From DATEDA01 sp963744255 (GTDB lineage Bacteria > Pseudomonadota > Gammaproteobacteria > Burkholderiales > SG8-39), in the NCBI GenBank assembly GCA_963744255.1, contig CAVUSZ010000041.1, forward strand, positions 190,172 to 254,171: 64,000 nt of DNA. The letters are read 5' to 3'. The notes beneath the pieces are model-generated. The model saw only the letters and a program-made list of their open reading frames with translations, did not search any database and was not told where the DNA came from. Numbering within the stretch: position 1 is the stretch's first letter; each line of letters opens with the position of its first letter. The translations under genes were made by a program, and so were the position numbers. Below are positions 1-8,870 of the stretch, piece after piece.

Positions 1-11
1 CGCTGCGGCAG

Positions 12-944
12 ATGGCGCGCCACGTCCCGGCAGCATCGGCACCGCCTTTCGGGCTCCGCAAGCTACTTCGCCGGCCCTCGGGCCCGTTCCGCCTCGACGT
101 TCAGACCGCGCCGATCTCGATGATGACGCACAACATGGCGCTGCTCGTCGCGCCGGGCGACTACCTCGGTACCGACCGGGAGGGGGTTGTCGCCGAGATC
201 TCCGCCCGCATTCGTGCGCTCTCGCCGGACGTCGTGGGGTTGTGCGAGGTGTTCTCCGACGGTGAGCGCGAGGACATCCGGGGGGCGCTACACGACATCT
301 ACCCGCATTTCCAAGAGGGTCCGGACGAGGCCGATCTCGAGTCGGACGGCGGCCTCCTCGTGCTGAGCAAGCACCCCCTGCTCGCCGCCGGCTCGTTCAT
401 CTACCGGGACTGCGACGGCTTCGACTGCTTCGCGAACAAGGGGATGATCCACGTCCGCATGCAAGGCGGCTCCTGGCCGAGGCCGCTCGACGTCTTCTAC
501 ACGCACGCGCAGGACATCTCGACGGACGACGGCGTCAGCACGCTATACGCTCAGTTGTCGAGGATGCAGGAGTTCATCCAGGAACGCGCTGACCCCGCCC
601 TGCCGGCGATCGTTATGGGCGATCTCAACATCCCAGCCGAGAATCCACAGCACTACGCGGAGCTTCTCGGCCGGCTCGCCGGGGTGCGGGACTGCTGGAC
701 GATCGCCGGGAACCCGGCCGCAAGCGGCGCAACCTCCGTAAGGGACAGCAACTTCTACGACGATGCCGACGATCGCCCCACGCACGACCAGCGCCTCGAC
801 TACGTGCTCCTTCGGGCCGGGACGCGCGCGATCCCCATACTCTCCGGGGTGGAAATCCTCAGGTTCACTCGCAACGGCCGCTTCATCTCCGACCACTTCG
901 GCGTTCGCGCGGTGTTCCAGACGACGGTGCTCGTGCGGCCGTGA
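12..944 (+). CDS. Endonuclease/exonuclease/phosphatase (EEP) family hydrolase
   Basis: A metal-dependent phosphodiesterase or sphingomyelinase-like hydrolase of the EEP fold. Visible family marks are THNMA near the start of the domain (about residue 39), a glutamate in GLCEVF that would be a metal ligand, the MGDLNIP motif near residue 202, LDYVLLR near 262 and the terminal SDHFGV motif near 294. These are the usual conserved positions of the family. The first ATG lies 12 bases into the window and the frame is open to the window edge, so the true start may be upstream; the first 35 residues are basic and do not look like a standard signal peptide. The substrate cannot be told from sequence: nuclease, inositol phosphatase and sphingomyelinase members share these motifs. 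The gene stands alone, with no operon partner visible downstream. Confidence 0.8.
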   Translation: MARHVPAASAPPFGLRKLLRRPSGPFRLDVQTAPISMMTHNMALLVAPGDYLGTDREGVVAEISARIRALSPDVVGLCEVFSDGEREDIRGALHDIYPHFQEGPDEADLESDGGLLVLSKHPLLAAGSFIYRDCDGFDCFANKGMIHVRMQGGSWPRPLDVFYTHAQDISTDDGVSTLYAQLSRMQEFIQERADPALPAIVMGDLNIPAENPQHYAELLGRLAGVRDCWTIAGNPAASGATSVRDSNFYDDADDRPTHDQRLDYVLLRAGTRAIPILSGVEILRFTRNGRFISDHFGVRAVFQTTVLVRP

Positions 945-1136
945 CCTAGGAGAATGACGCAAATCATCAAAGGGTTCGGCGGGTCTCTCCGCACGTGCTC
1001 GCCTCTCTCCGGCGCACACGTGACCTTCCATAGGCGTCTCCACGCCGAGTTTCTCCATACGGTGTTTTGCCGGTCCGGTTGCGACGAGGGGGAGCCGTGG
1101 TAACAGCGAGGCGTCGCGGCTAGGTTGATCTGAAGC

Positions 1137-1500
1137 CGAACGACTTGCGCTGATCAGTCCAGAGCAGTGGTGCGCCGAGGCGCAGTTTCGAACAGCACGC
1201 GCAACGCTGATATACGCAGACGGCTATCGCTATCTTATTCACGACCGAGACAGCATCTCCGCCAGAAGCGTGGATGGCGTCATCAACGGCTTCGGGTTGA
1301 GAGTCCTGAAATCGCCGCCCCGCAGTCCGATGGCGAATGCCGTGTGCGAACGCCTCATTGGCACAATTCGGCGCGAGTGCCTGGATTGGTGATTCCGATC
1401 TCCGAGGCGCACCTGCGATCCATCCTCAAAATCTGGATGGGCTACTACAACCGGTCCCGCGCCAGGGCGAATCAATACGGCGCAGATCCTCGATAGGCTT
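1137..1500 (+). pseudogene. Integrase-core transposase, C-terminal remnant
   Basis: The C-terminal part of a DDE integrase-core transposase. Two frames must be joined near 1390. The first reads RYLIHDRD (second catalytic Asp region), then VLKSPPRSP, ANAVCERLIGT and RRECLDW. The second continues LIPISEAHLRSIL and MGYYNRSR. These are the usual landmarks around the catalytic glutamate and the C-terminal tail of IS3/IS481-like integrases. The N-terminal half is missing and the frame is broken, so it is not functional. It abuts the chimeric remnant that starts at about 1497, and so marks a rearrangement point. Confidence 0.75.
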
Positions 1501-1994
1501 CAAGATTCGCCGCCGCGAAGAAGGCGGGCTTCGACGCCGTCGAATGCTGGTCTCCCTATGAGCAGGGCGTCGAAGAAGTCGCCCGCCTGCTGCGGGAACT
1601 CAGGCTCGAGATGGTTGGCATCAACAGCGCTCACGGCAACGCGCAGGAATGGGGCCTTGCCGCCTTGCCAGGCCGCGAGGCCGACTTCATCGCGTCCGTG
1701 GATCAAGCGCTCGGGTTCGATTTCGCGTTCCTTTTCAACAACGAGAAGGAAACCGACGCGGTAATGGATGGTTTCGTAGGGAGGAAACTGCCGGATAAGC
1801 TTCCCGAAGAGGGACTGGTCGGACTGTCGTGGCGGGACGACGGATTCCGTCACCTGACGAACAACAAGCGGCCGATCGCGAAGATGGAGGACATACAGGG
1901 ATTGAAGCTGCGCGCGGGCGCGTTACAAGAGGCCCCGAGCCGGCGCTCTAGTCCCTCGATCGAGCGGCCTGCGAGAGACAACAAGATGACTTGA
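1497..1994 (+). pseudogene. Chimeric remnant: hydroxypyruvate-isomerase fragment joined to TRAP DctP fragment
   Basis: One open frame joins two unrelated gene pieces. Bases 1506-1710 read like the N-terminal part of a hydroxypyruvate isomerase (TIM-barrel sugar isomerase): FAAAKKAGFDAVE, SPYEQGVEEVA, then GLAALPGREADF and SVDQAL. From about 1711 the text becomes the middle of a TRAP-type periplasmic binding protein (DctP): FLFNNEKETDAV, GLVGLSW, DDGFRHLTNNKRPI and IQGLKLR. It then loses similarity and stops. The isomerase lacks its beginning and most of its barrel, and the DctP part lacks its signal peptide and both ends. No sensible product is expected. The seam is in frame, which could mislead automatic annotation into calling one real protein. 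Confidence 0.7.
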
Positions 1995-2100
1995 AGCACC
2001 CGGCGCGCGTCAACCTCGCTGCATGGTGCGCGTTATTAGCCATTGACCGGGTAACTCCGGTCGTATGGGCAAGTTCGATCCACCACCGAGAGGAAAACCG

Positions 2101-2241
2101 ATGAAAAAGCTGATCGCCGTCATCTTTGCCGCCATGTTCGCGGCAGTGTCGTTCCAGGCCGTCGCGCAGGACAAGAAGCCGACCGCCGAAGAGTGCAAGA
2201 AGGATCCGACGATGAAGGGTTGCGAGGCGGCGAAGAAGTAA
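2101..2241 (+). CDS. Small secreted protein, 46 residues
   Basis: A short gene encoding a clear signal peptide (MKKLIAVIFAAMFAAVSF, cleavage expected after the AVA at residues 19-21) and a mature part of about 25 residues that starts QDKKPTAEEC and is rich in lysine and glutamate. The mature part has two cysteines, in EECKKD and KGCEAAKK, which could form one disulfide in the periplasm. A purine-rich ribosome site (GAGAGGAAAA) sits just before the ATG, and a strong rho-independent terminator follows within 20 bases, so this is a self-contained transcription unit. The function is unknown. Short secreted proteins of this kind occur in Burkholderiales, but I do not recognise a named family. Confidence 0.75.
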   Translation: MKKLIAVIFAAMFAAVSFQAVAQDKKPTAEECKKDPTMKGCEAAKK

Positions 2242-2258
2242 TCGCCGTTTAGCCGAAG

Positions 2259-2290
2259 AAAGGCGGGGCGAGTCCCCGCTTTTTCTTTTT
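2259..2290 (+). terminator. Rho-independent terminator after the small secreted protein gene
   Basis: A GC-rich hairpin (GCGGGG at 2263-2268 pairing with CCCCGC at 2274-2279, extended by A-T pairs on the outside) is followed by a T-rich run at 2280-2290 broken by a single C. It lies 18 bases after the stop codon at 2241. Confidence 0.8.
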
Positions 2291-2486
2291 GCGGATCGCC
2301 GTGTTCGATCAGCTACCGGGCTCCGGGCATGAATCCGCGTGCGTTCGAACCACGCCTCCGAGCTGCATGTTCGCCCCCGACCTTTGCATCTTTCCGCTCG
2401 GGGCCAGACATGTGCTAGCCGGTTGCCTCCTCAATCCAAGCGCAGGCTTCGGTGTACGCCTTCGCGCTTGAAGGCTTCGGCCACGC

Positions 2487-2678
2487 TCATGATTTCCTCA
2501 TCCGCGCTTTGCCAACCCACGCGAGCGCTGCGGCCACGTCGCTGCGGCTCGCGCCGTGCATTCTGCCGCGCTTGTCGCGAACATCATCGAAGGCGACTCT
2601 CGCGTGCTGTTCTATCCAGCGCAGGCCGCGCTGAACGCGAACGCCCGGCGCGGCGATGTTGAGCGGTTTCCTTGCCAT
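2487..2678 (-). CDS. Possible small hypothetical protein, 63 residues
   Basis: A weakly supported small gene within the 2291-3010 gap, which otherwise holds nothing I can identify. From the ATG at 2678 the frame reads ARKPLNIAAPGVRVQRG and later FDDVRDKRGRMHGASRSD, with a mixed helix-like composition and codon use close to neighbouring genes. No family is recognised and the ribosome site is poor (GAG nine bases upstream). Adjacent frames downstream also look protein-like (AYTEACAWIEEATG), so it may be a decayed longer gene. Confidence 0.25.
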   Translation of the reverse strand: MARKPLNIAAPGVRVQRGLRWIEQHARVAFDDVRDKRGRMHGASRSDVAAALAWVGKARMRKS

Positions 2679-3010
2679 AGTTGCTCGTACTCGGTGACTG
2701 TAGTGCCTGGAAAGGTCAGCGCGTTGGCGGGCCGTGGCCGGTAAAGGCCCCGCCTGTTCAGAAGGCGTCGTCCTCGGCGATCCACACGCGGCCGCCGGGC
2801 GTTCCTTACCTACCACGTCGCCGCGTCGGAGCTGCAGCGGGCGCTTCGGAGTGGTCGGACTACTGCCGCCGCTCTTCACCCAAACCGGATCTTTGCTCCC
2901 GGTCGCGCAGCGGCGGGCACACAGATCTGCGACCAGGAACTGAAAAGCGGGCCGTCGGCTCAGCTTGACGCGGACGGACTCCACAAATCGCGATTCTCTC
3001 TCCGAGCCGT

Positions 3011-3259
3011 TTAGTCGGTCGCGGGCGCGAAGTCCCATCGGAGACCGCGATCTGCCGCACTGCATAGAATGACTCGATTACCTCCCTCCAGCCGAACGAC
3101 AAACCCCTTACCTGAACTCAAGAAGTTGTGCCCGTCGTCCACGGCGATGACGGAGCCCCATGCTTTGCCGTTCGCCAAGGCCGCATCAGCAACCCACACT
3201 CGTTGACCGGGGCGGATGCCCTCTACGGTGTCCACGCCATCCCCTACAGGGTTATCCAT
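3011..3259 (-). CDS. Hypothetical protein, 82 residues
   Basis: A small acidic to neutral protein with alternating short beta-like segments (GQRVWVADAAL, GSVIAVDDG, GFVVRLEGGNRVIL), as in a compact SH3-like or barrel domain. It has no signal peptide or membrane segment. The ATG at 3259 is preceded by GCAGG, a usable ribosome site. I do not recognise a family. It lies on the minus strand directly downstream of another small minus-strand ORF (3307-3570), and the pair could be one unit. It could also be a chance open frame, since the surrounding DNA is rich in remnants. Confidence 0.4.
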   Translation of the reverse strand: MDNPVGDGVDTVEGIRPGQRVWVADAALANGKAWGSVIAVDDGHNFLSSGKGFVVRLEGGNRVILCSAADRGLRWDFAPATD

Positions 3260-3306
3260 GCCTGCAGCGATCTAGCCACGGGTCCCGCGCCGGGGTAGGC
3301 GATTGA

Positions 3307-3570
3307 CTAGCGCGCCTTTCTCGCGGGTAGCGGACACACCTTCGCCCGGTCCTGCTCGGACCGCCCTTGCAGTTGGCGTTTGATCCGGGCGAAAGTCTTT
3401 TCGAGATCTGTATGGCTAGCGGACGTGTACTTGAATTCAGAGGAGAGGCAGGACGTGTGTCCCTTGGCTAAGGTCTTTTCCATGGTCAGAGTACCCGAGA
3501 GGCTGTCTCCTAACTCTAACGCCCCGCGGTGCTCGGAATTGCAAACTTGTGCAACAAATCCGCAGGCCAC
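3307..3570 (-). CDS. Hypothetical small protein, 87 residues
   Basis: The frame opens with a GTG at 3570 and reads a short cysteine-containing N-terminus, then a segment that looks truly coding (SLSGTLTMEKTLAKGHT, then SSEFKYTSASHTDLEKTFA) and a basic tail. The in-frame sequence just upstream of the GTG (AVASAG) is hydrophobic and alanine rich, so the real start could be upstream with a signal peptide that has been lost by mutation. No family is assigned. It is moderately less GC-rich than its neighbours, which hints at an acquired fragment. Confidence 0.35.
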   Translation of the reverse strand: MACGFVAQVCNSEHRGALELGDSLSGTLTMEKTLAKGHTSCLSSEFKYTSASHTDLEKTFARIKRQLQGRSEQDRAKVCPLPARKAR

Positions 3571-4125
3571 GCCGGCGCTCGCGACGGCGCGACCGCAAGA
3601 TCAAGTGTGGTGAACTTTCGTTACGGAGGCGGCTGTATGCACGTTGCTCTCAACGCGAGAATGGCAGACTCCGAGAGGTATACGAAAATAGCTTCTTCGC
3701 GTGGGCGGCCGGATGTTCAAATTTCGATCCGATAAACAAACCGAAATCTCTCGGAGGCGGCGGTCGCAAGAGTTGCTGATGACCGCGGACATCGACGCGA
3801 AGCTGCCGGAAAGGCCGTCCTTGGAAGGCTATAAGATCGACGTGCTCTCGCTTGATTCGGTGGTGCACTTGTTCAAGAACTCCGCAAAGTACCGTGCCTA
3901 ATTCGCGGTGCCGCATCGGGCAACCGGTCCACGCATGACCGAGACAGTTACTCCCCGCCTGCGCCCCCGGGTCTCGCTGGTAGATGCGGCACGCGCACCC
4001 CGGTTGAAGTGCTCCAAGGCCGTGACGTGTTTCCTGGCGAGGACGTTGCGCGGCCGTCCGCCAGTCTCGACGCACCACCGAGTGGCATGCTCGTTGCTGC
4101 ATCAGGACGTAAGGTGCGACCTGCA
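3571..4125. other. Gap with no convincing gene
   Basis: I see no supported gene here. A plus-strand frame at 3701-3901 has a passable C-terminal half (ADIDAKLPERPSLEGYKI), but no ribosome site and no known family, so I do not call it. Confidence 0.4.
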
Positions 4126-4422
4126 ATGAGCGATACCTTCACCCTGACAGCAATCGGCATCACGACCGCGGTTGGGCTGGCCGTCGGTTACGTCATCGTG
4201 GGTAGGCTCGGGCGGATGCGCACCCTCAAGGCGGCCGACCGGATCGCGCGTTCGTTCTCGACCCAAGAAGCGCTCGCGCAGGCGAGTCCAATATTGCGGG
4301 GCAAGCTCGAGCAGTATCGCCTTGCGAAGGTACGCAGAAATCTTGGCGCATCGAGCCAGATGCACATCGTTGCCTCGGAACTCGTGGCGGAGCACCGACT
4401 TTTCAGCCTGGAACGTCGTTAG
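4126..4422 (+). CDS. Small single-pass membrane protein, hypothetical
   Basis: A 98-residue protein with one N-terminal hydrophobic segment (about residues 6-26, FTLTAIGITTAVGLAVGYVI) followed by a soluble, basic, helix-rich tail with repeated Ala, Arg and Leu (DRIARSFSTQEALAQ, LRGKLEQYRLAKVRRNLG). The segment lacks a clear cleavage site and is followed by arginines (GRLGRMR), so an inner-membrane anchor with a cytoplasmic tail is likely. The start at 4126 is chosen because the longer upstream frame has no ribosome site and would bury the hydrophobic segment inside the protein. No family is recognised, and no neighbour suggests a role. Confidence 0.5.
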   Translation: MSDTFTLTAIGITTAVGLAVGYVIVGRLGRMRTLKAADRIARSFSTQEALAQASPILRGKLEQYRLAKVRRNLGASSQMHIVASELVAEHRLFSLERR

Positions 4423-4973
4423 GAGGGAAGGACTGTGCGCGACTTCAGAGCTAGCGGCCGCGACAGACGTGGAGACAACATGCACTGGCCCGGCTGGCAA
4501 GCTAGCGAAGCTTCTTAGCGACGTCGGCCGGGTCCTCACCCTCCGTCAATTCGATCGCGCAGTAGCCCGCGTGCATTCAGCGAGGTGCCGGGGCTTCAAC
4601 GCCGTTGGTCGACGCGATCCCCGTACGCTAGCCGCGCCCCCCCGGACTTGCACCAAACCGCGGGTCGAGCTTATCAGCGTCCAGTCCTCCCAGCGCTTAT
4701 ATCGCGTTCGACAACGCCTTAAGAGTGCGGGCGGCTGCCAGCTCCCGCGAGAGGCGGTCGGCGCAGACACTGCACGGCTACGTCGTTCACCTTAGCGCCG
4801 CGCAGCGACTTCCCGGCGAACGCCCGCGGTCCATTCGGCGTCCACGCGTCGTAGTACAGGCGGCCGTCAGCGCCGCGGCGAAGACTGCCGCCGCGCCGCG
4901 CGCGAGCATGCCCACGCGGTATTCAGTTGGCATAATATCGACTGTCGCGTCATCGCGTCCTCCCCGACTTCTC
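4423..4973. other. Gap with no convincing gene
   Basis: No supported gene. On the minus strand around 4790-4920 two frames look partly coding: a signal-peptide-like stretch (RGAAAVFAAALTAAC), and in another frame GRLYYDAWTPNGPRAF. This could be a small secreted protein broken by a frameshift, but the evidence is too thin for a call. A possible -10 box (CATAAT/TAATAT) lies at about 4931-4937, upstream of the next gene. Confidence 0.35.
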
Positions 4974-5180
4974 ATGTCCGACCACCCCTGCTTCATCTGT
5001 CAGCGCAATCCCGCCGTGAAGGACGTTCCGCGCTACCGCTTCATCGTGTGCCGCGCCTGCTGGGACGAGAACTGGGCCGGCTGGGACCCACAGCATGAGC
5101 GGCGCATCGTCAAGCACCTGGAGGAGCAGCGGCTGCCGGTGCCCACGCGCAACATTGGGCGCCTCCTTCCGCGCAGTTGA
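4974..5180 (+). CDS. Small protein with two CxxC motifs, hypothetical
   Basis: A 68-residue protein. Two Cys-x2-Cys pairs (CFIC at residues 6-9 and CRAC near 27-30) are spaced about 20 residues apart, as in a single zinc ribbon or treble-clef knuckle. The rest is charged and rich in Arg, Trp and Glu (WDENWAGWDPQHERRIVKHLEE). It has no signal peptide, so it is probably cytosolic. The start is the ATG at 4974, because the motif begins immediately after it (MSDHPCFICQ); a possible promoter -10 element lies about 40 bases upstream. The role is unknown. Small zinc-ribbon proteins of this size often bind nucleic acid or act as regulators, but nothing here proves that. Confidence 0.55.
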   Translation: MSDHPCFICQRNPAVKDVPRYRFIVCRACWDENWAGWDPQHERRIVKHLEEQRLPVPTRNIGRLLPRS

Positions 5181-5702
5181 CGCGCCCGTTCAGGCCTCGT
5201 CCTCGGGCGTGCCGCGGACCGTCTCGCCTTCGGGCGTCTGCGGCCCGTCGACGAGGCCAAGCGCGGGAACGTCGGCGGTCGACGTGCTTTCAGCCGGGGA
5301 TCGCGCGGCGCTCGCGATCGAGGGGGGTGGCACGGGCACCTCCCACGGGTCGGTATACGGCCCGCCGAGGCAACACTTCGAGCGCCTGACCCGCAAGCTC
5401 AATCCCGGGCCTACAAACGCAACCATCTCATCGACATCGCGACCACGCTTACCAGCATGATCGCGGTGGCGAGCCGAGCGCGCAGCTCCAAATCGCCATA
5501 GCCGCGTAGGCTTCGACGACCCGCGCGGCATTCCCCGCGGGTTCCTCCCTCGAGGCTTGTCCAACGCCTGCCCGCTGAGTGGTGCAGCGCGCACATCAGC
5601 GTGCCGCGCATACCCGACGCGGTAGCGCGGCCCAGCAACCGCATCGAGTGGTTACAATAACGGCCTGTTCCATAAAGCGGCCGGCGATCGGTAGCGCGCG
5701 AA
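5181..5702. other. Gap left of the IS6 element, no convincing gene
   Basis: No complete gene is supported. Minus-strand text in two frames (a membrane-like ARLATAIMLVSVVAM around 5420-5470, and a Pro/Ser/Thr-rich tail ending at 5190) could be remains of a small membrane protein broken by a frameshift. Confidence 0.35.
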
Positions 5703-6516
5703 GGTTCTGTTGCATCGACCGCCGGGTAGACTCGTGATCCCGCCACGCCGGAGATCGCCATGGTTCGTCGTTGCCGTCACGATGTTCAAGGGTCGCCACT
5801 TCGACCTACAAGCTCTCCTACCGCGACCTCTCAGCCATGATGCTCGAACGCGGCATCTCGGTGGCGCCGAGCGCGATCTTCAGGTGGGCCCAACGGTACG
5901 TGCCCCCAGTTCGAGAAGCGCTGGGATCGATTCTCTCGTCCAGTCGGCCGTTCCTGGCGTGTTGACGAGACGTACATCCTGGTCGAGGGCCCGTGGTGTT
6001 ACCCATATCGAGCGGTCGACAAGCAGGGCCGCACCGTCGACTTCCTCTCGCGCCAAGACCGCGGCATCGCTGCCGCTCAGGCGTACTTCAGCAAGGGTTT
6101 CGCCTCGCATCCGAACCGCCCGCCGCAAAAGGTGACCCTCGATGGCCATTGGCCTAGCGACCGTGCCCTCTGGCTGCTTCGGCGAGAGCATCTTGCGTGG
6201 CGACGCGTGCATGTTCGAACCTGCCAGTATCTCCACAACGTCGTCGAGCGAGCTCACCGAGCGATTAAGGCACGTCGTGGGACGATGCGCGGGTTCAAGT
6301 CCTTCACCTCAGCCGCGACCACCCTTGCGGGAATTGAGCTCGCGCACCGCCTACGCAAGCGGCAGTTTATCTGTCAGTCCAAGGATCGACGGGTCCCACT
6401 CGAGCTTCGTCGCGACTGGTACGCGGCGATCATGGTCTGATCAGCCCGCACGCACTGAGACTGTACTCATTCCCTTCGGCGACGCCGAATTCTCAACCCG
6501 CGTTTGCAACGCAACC
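5703..6516 (+). mobile_element. IS6-family insertion sequence, about 814 bp, degenerate
   Basis: A full-length but dead IS6-family element. The left end begins GGTTCTGTTGCA at 5703. The right end, read on the opposite strand from 6516, begins GGTTGCGTTGCA, so the terminal 12 bases match at 10 positions, and both resemble the GGCTCTGTTGCA-type ends known for IS6/IS26. The length of about 0.8 kb fits the family. The flanking 8-mers (5695-5702 and 6517-6524) do not match, so no target duplication remains. The internal transposase is broken. A second copy of the left end lies at 9446-9494. Confidence 0.75.
5782..6440 (+). pseudogene. IS6-family transposase, frameshifted with internal deletion
   Basis: A DDE transposase that must be read in three frames. 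It starts MFKGRHFD (5782), then about 50 bp seem deleted. It resumes YKLSYRDLSAMMLERGISV with FRWAQRYVP, shifts frame near 5905 and runs on as FEKRWDRFSRPVGRSWRVDET (first Asp), YRAVDKQGRTVDFL, KVTLDGH (second Asp), NVVERAHRAIK (Glu), then GFKSF and TLAGIELAHRLRK. The DDE triad itself is intact, but the frameshifts and deletion make the gene non-functional. Confidence 0.8.
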
Positions 6517-6593
6517 CTGTTGAGGATAGCGACAGCTTTCCCGAGCAATTCAGCTTGAGTGCCATCAACCCAACAGACCAGAGGCGATCACCA

Positions 6594-8831
6594 ATGAGCA
6601 CACGGAAATCGAAGATCATCTACACCCTTACTGACGAAGCTCCGCTTCTGGCGACCTGCTCGCTGCTGCCCGTGATCCGGACGTTCACCGCGCCTGCGGG
6701 TATCGACGTCGTCGAGAGCGACATTTCCGTTTCCGCGAGAATTCTTGCCGAATTCTCCGAGTACGTCGGCGCGGAGCAGAAGGTTTCGGATAACCTCGGC
6801 GAGCTCGGTCGCCTGACCCAGAACCCCGATACCAACATCATCAAGCTGCCCAACATCAGCGCCTCGGTCCCGCAGCTGATGGCCGCCGTCAAGGAATTGC
6901 AGGCGCGCGGCTACAAGATTCCCGACTACCCTGAAGAACCAAAAACCGCGGAAGAGAAAACCATCCGCGAGCGTTACGGGAAAGTGCTGGGAAGCGCGGT
7001 CAATCCGGTGTTGCGTGAAGGCAATTCCGACCGCCGCGCGCCCGCCGCGGTAAAGCGCTACGCGCGCAAGCATCCGCACTCGATGTCGGAGTGGAGCCCG
7101 GCTTCACGCACGCACGTTTCCCACATGCGCGGCGGCGACTTCTACTCCAGCGAAAAGTGTCTGACGTTGCCCAGGGCGTGCGACGTCACGATGGACCTGG
7201 TGACTAAGAGCGGCGAGACCATCGTGCTGAAGAAGAAGGTTTCGCTGCTCGAAGGCGAGATCATCGACAGCATGTTCATGAGTAAGAGGGCGCTGTGCAA
7301 GTTCTTCGAAGACCAGATGGAGGACGCGCGCAAGACCGGCGTGATGTTCTCGCTGCACGTGAAGGCGACGATGATGAAGGTCTCGCACCCGATCGTGTTT
7401 GGGCATGCGGTGAAGGTTTTCTACAAGGAGCTGTTCGCCAAGCACGGCAAGCTGTTCGATGAGCTGGGGGTCAACCCGAACAACGGCATCAGCAGCGTCT
7501 ACGAAAAGATTCAGAGCCTGTCGGAGTCGCAGCGCGAGCAAATCGAGGAGGACATCCATGCCTGTTACGAATCGCGCCCGGAACTGGCAATGGTCGATTC
7601 GGTGAAGGGCATCTCCAATCTGCACGCGCCCAACGACGTGATCGTCGATGCGTCGATGCCGGCGATGATACGTGTCGGCGGGAAGATGTGGGGGCCGGAC
7701 GGCAAGCTCAAGGACACCAAGGCCGTCATGCCGGAAAGCACCTACGCCCGGATCTATCAGGAATTCATCAATTTCTGCAAGACCAACGGGGCGTTCGATC
7801 CAACTACCATGGGCACGGTTCCGAACGTCGGCCTCATGGCGCAGAAGGCCGAGGAATACGGCTCGCACGACAAGACCTTCGAGATCCCGGCCGATGGCGT
7901 GGCGCGTGTCGTTGACCACGATGGCAACGTGCTGATCGAGCAGAACGTCGAACGGGGCGACATCTGGAGAATGTGTCAGACCAAGGACGCAGCGATTCGC
8001 GACTGGGTCAAGCTGGCGGTGACCCGCTCCCGCCTGTCCGGCACGCCCGCGGTGTTCTGGCTGGACGAATACCGGCCGCACGACGCCGAACTCATCAAGA
8101 AGGTCAAGCGCTACCTGCAGGACTACGATCTGACGGGCCTCGACATCCAGATCATGTCTTACCTGCGCGCGATGCGTTACACGCTGGAGCGCGTGCTGCG
8201 CGGTAAGGACACGATCTCGGTCACCGGCAACGTCCTGCGTGATTACCTGACGGACCTGTTCCCGATCATGGAACTGGGCACGAGCGCGAAGATGTTGTCG
8301 ATCGTGCCGCTGATGGCCGGCGGCAGTCTGTTCGAAACCGGCGCGGGCGGATCGGCGCCGAAGCACGTCAAGCAGTTGCTGGAGGAAAACCACCTGCGCT
8401 GGGATTCACTCGGAGAGTTCCTTGCGCTTGCAGTATCGATCGAGGACGTCGGCATCAAGACAGGCAACGACAAGGCGAGGATCCTCGCGAAAACGCTCGA
8501 CGAGGCAACCGGCAAAGTGCTCGAAAACAACAAGTCGCCGTCAGCGCGCGCCGGCGAGCTCGACAATCGCGGCAGTCATTTTTATCTGGCGCTGTACTGG
8601 GCGCAGGCGCTGGCCGAGCAGGCCGAGGACCGCGAACTGCAGGCACACTTTGCCCCGCTGGCAAAATCGCTGACCGAGAACGAGCAGAAGATCGTTACCG
8701 AGCTGAAAGCGGTCCAAGGCAAGCCGGTCGATATCGGCGGTTACTACATCCCCGACCCGGCGAAGACCAAGGCAGTCATGCGTCCCAGCGCAACTTTCAA
8801 TGCCGCGCTGAACGGCGCGCGGGTCGGATAA
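6594..8831 (+). CDS. icd: Isocitrate dehydrogenase (NADP), monomeric type
   Basis: The TCA-cycle enzyme that converts isocitrate and NADP to 2-oxoglutarate, CO2 and NADPH in the cytoplasm. The 745-residue length and sequence throughout fit the monomeric IDH-II family rather than the common dimeric enzyme. Landmarks are KIIYTLTDEAPLLAT at the N-terminus, the substrate-binding region NPVLREGNSDRRAP (about residues 132-146), MSEWSPASRTHVSHM, DSMFMSKRAL, SLHVKATMMKVSHPI, and the late segment VFWLDEYRPHDAEL. The frame is intact. The start at 6594 is preceded by GAGGCGATC at a proper distance; the frame stays open further upstream into the IS6 right end, but no ribosome site is seen there. The upstream neighbour is the dead IS6 element, whose insertion may have replaced the native promoter region. 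This is one of the most secure calls in the window. Confidence 0.97.
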   Translation: MSTRKSKIIYTLTDEAPLLATCSLLPVIRTFTAPAGIDVVESDISVSARILAEFSEYVGAEQKVSDNLGELGRLTQNPDTNIIKLPNISASVPQLMAAVKELQARGYKIPDYPEEPKTAEEKTIRERYGKVLGSAVNPVLREGNSDRRAPAAVKRYARKHPHSMSEWSPASRTHVSHMRGGDFYSSEKCLTLPRACDVTMDLVTKSGETIVLKKKVSLLEGEIIDSMFMSKRALCKFFEDQMEDARKTGVMFSLHVKATMMKVSHPIVFGHAVKVFYKELFAKHGKLFDELGVNPNNGISSVYEKIQSLSESQREQIEEDIHACYESRPELAMVDSVKGISNLHAPNDVIVDASMPAMIRVGGKMWGPDGKLKDTKAVMPESTYARIYQEFINFCKTNGAFDPTTMGTVPNVGLMAQKAEEYGSHDKTFEIPADGVARVVDHDGNVLIEQNVERGDIWRMCQTKDAAIRDWVKLAVTRSRLSGTPAVFWLDEYRPHDAELIKKVKRYLQDYDLTGLDIQIMSYLRAMRYTLERVLRGKDTISVTGNVLRDYLTDLFPIMELGTSAKMLSIVPLMAGGSLFETGAGGSAPKHVKQLLEENHLRWDSLGEFLALAVSIEDVGIKTGNDKARILAKTLDEATGKVLENNKSPSARAGELDNRGSHFYLALYWAQALAEQAEDRELQAHFAPLAKSLTENEQKIVTELKAVQGKPVDIGGYYIPDPAKTKAVMRPSATFNAALNGARVG

Positions 8832-8870
8832 CGCGCGCTTCATTACGAGCGGCGACTCGCGGCGTGAATG

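Noticed and set aside
7104..8393. A 429-codon minus-strand frame inside icd
   Set aside because: Antisense shadow of a secure gene, caused by high GC at third codon positions.
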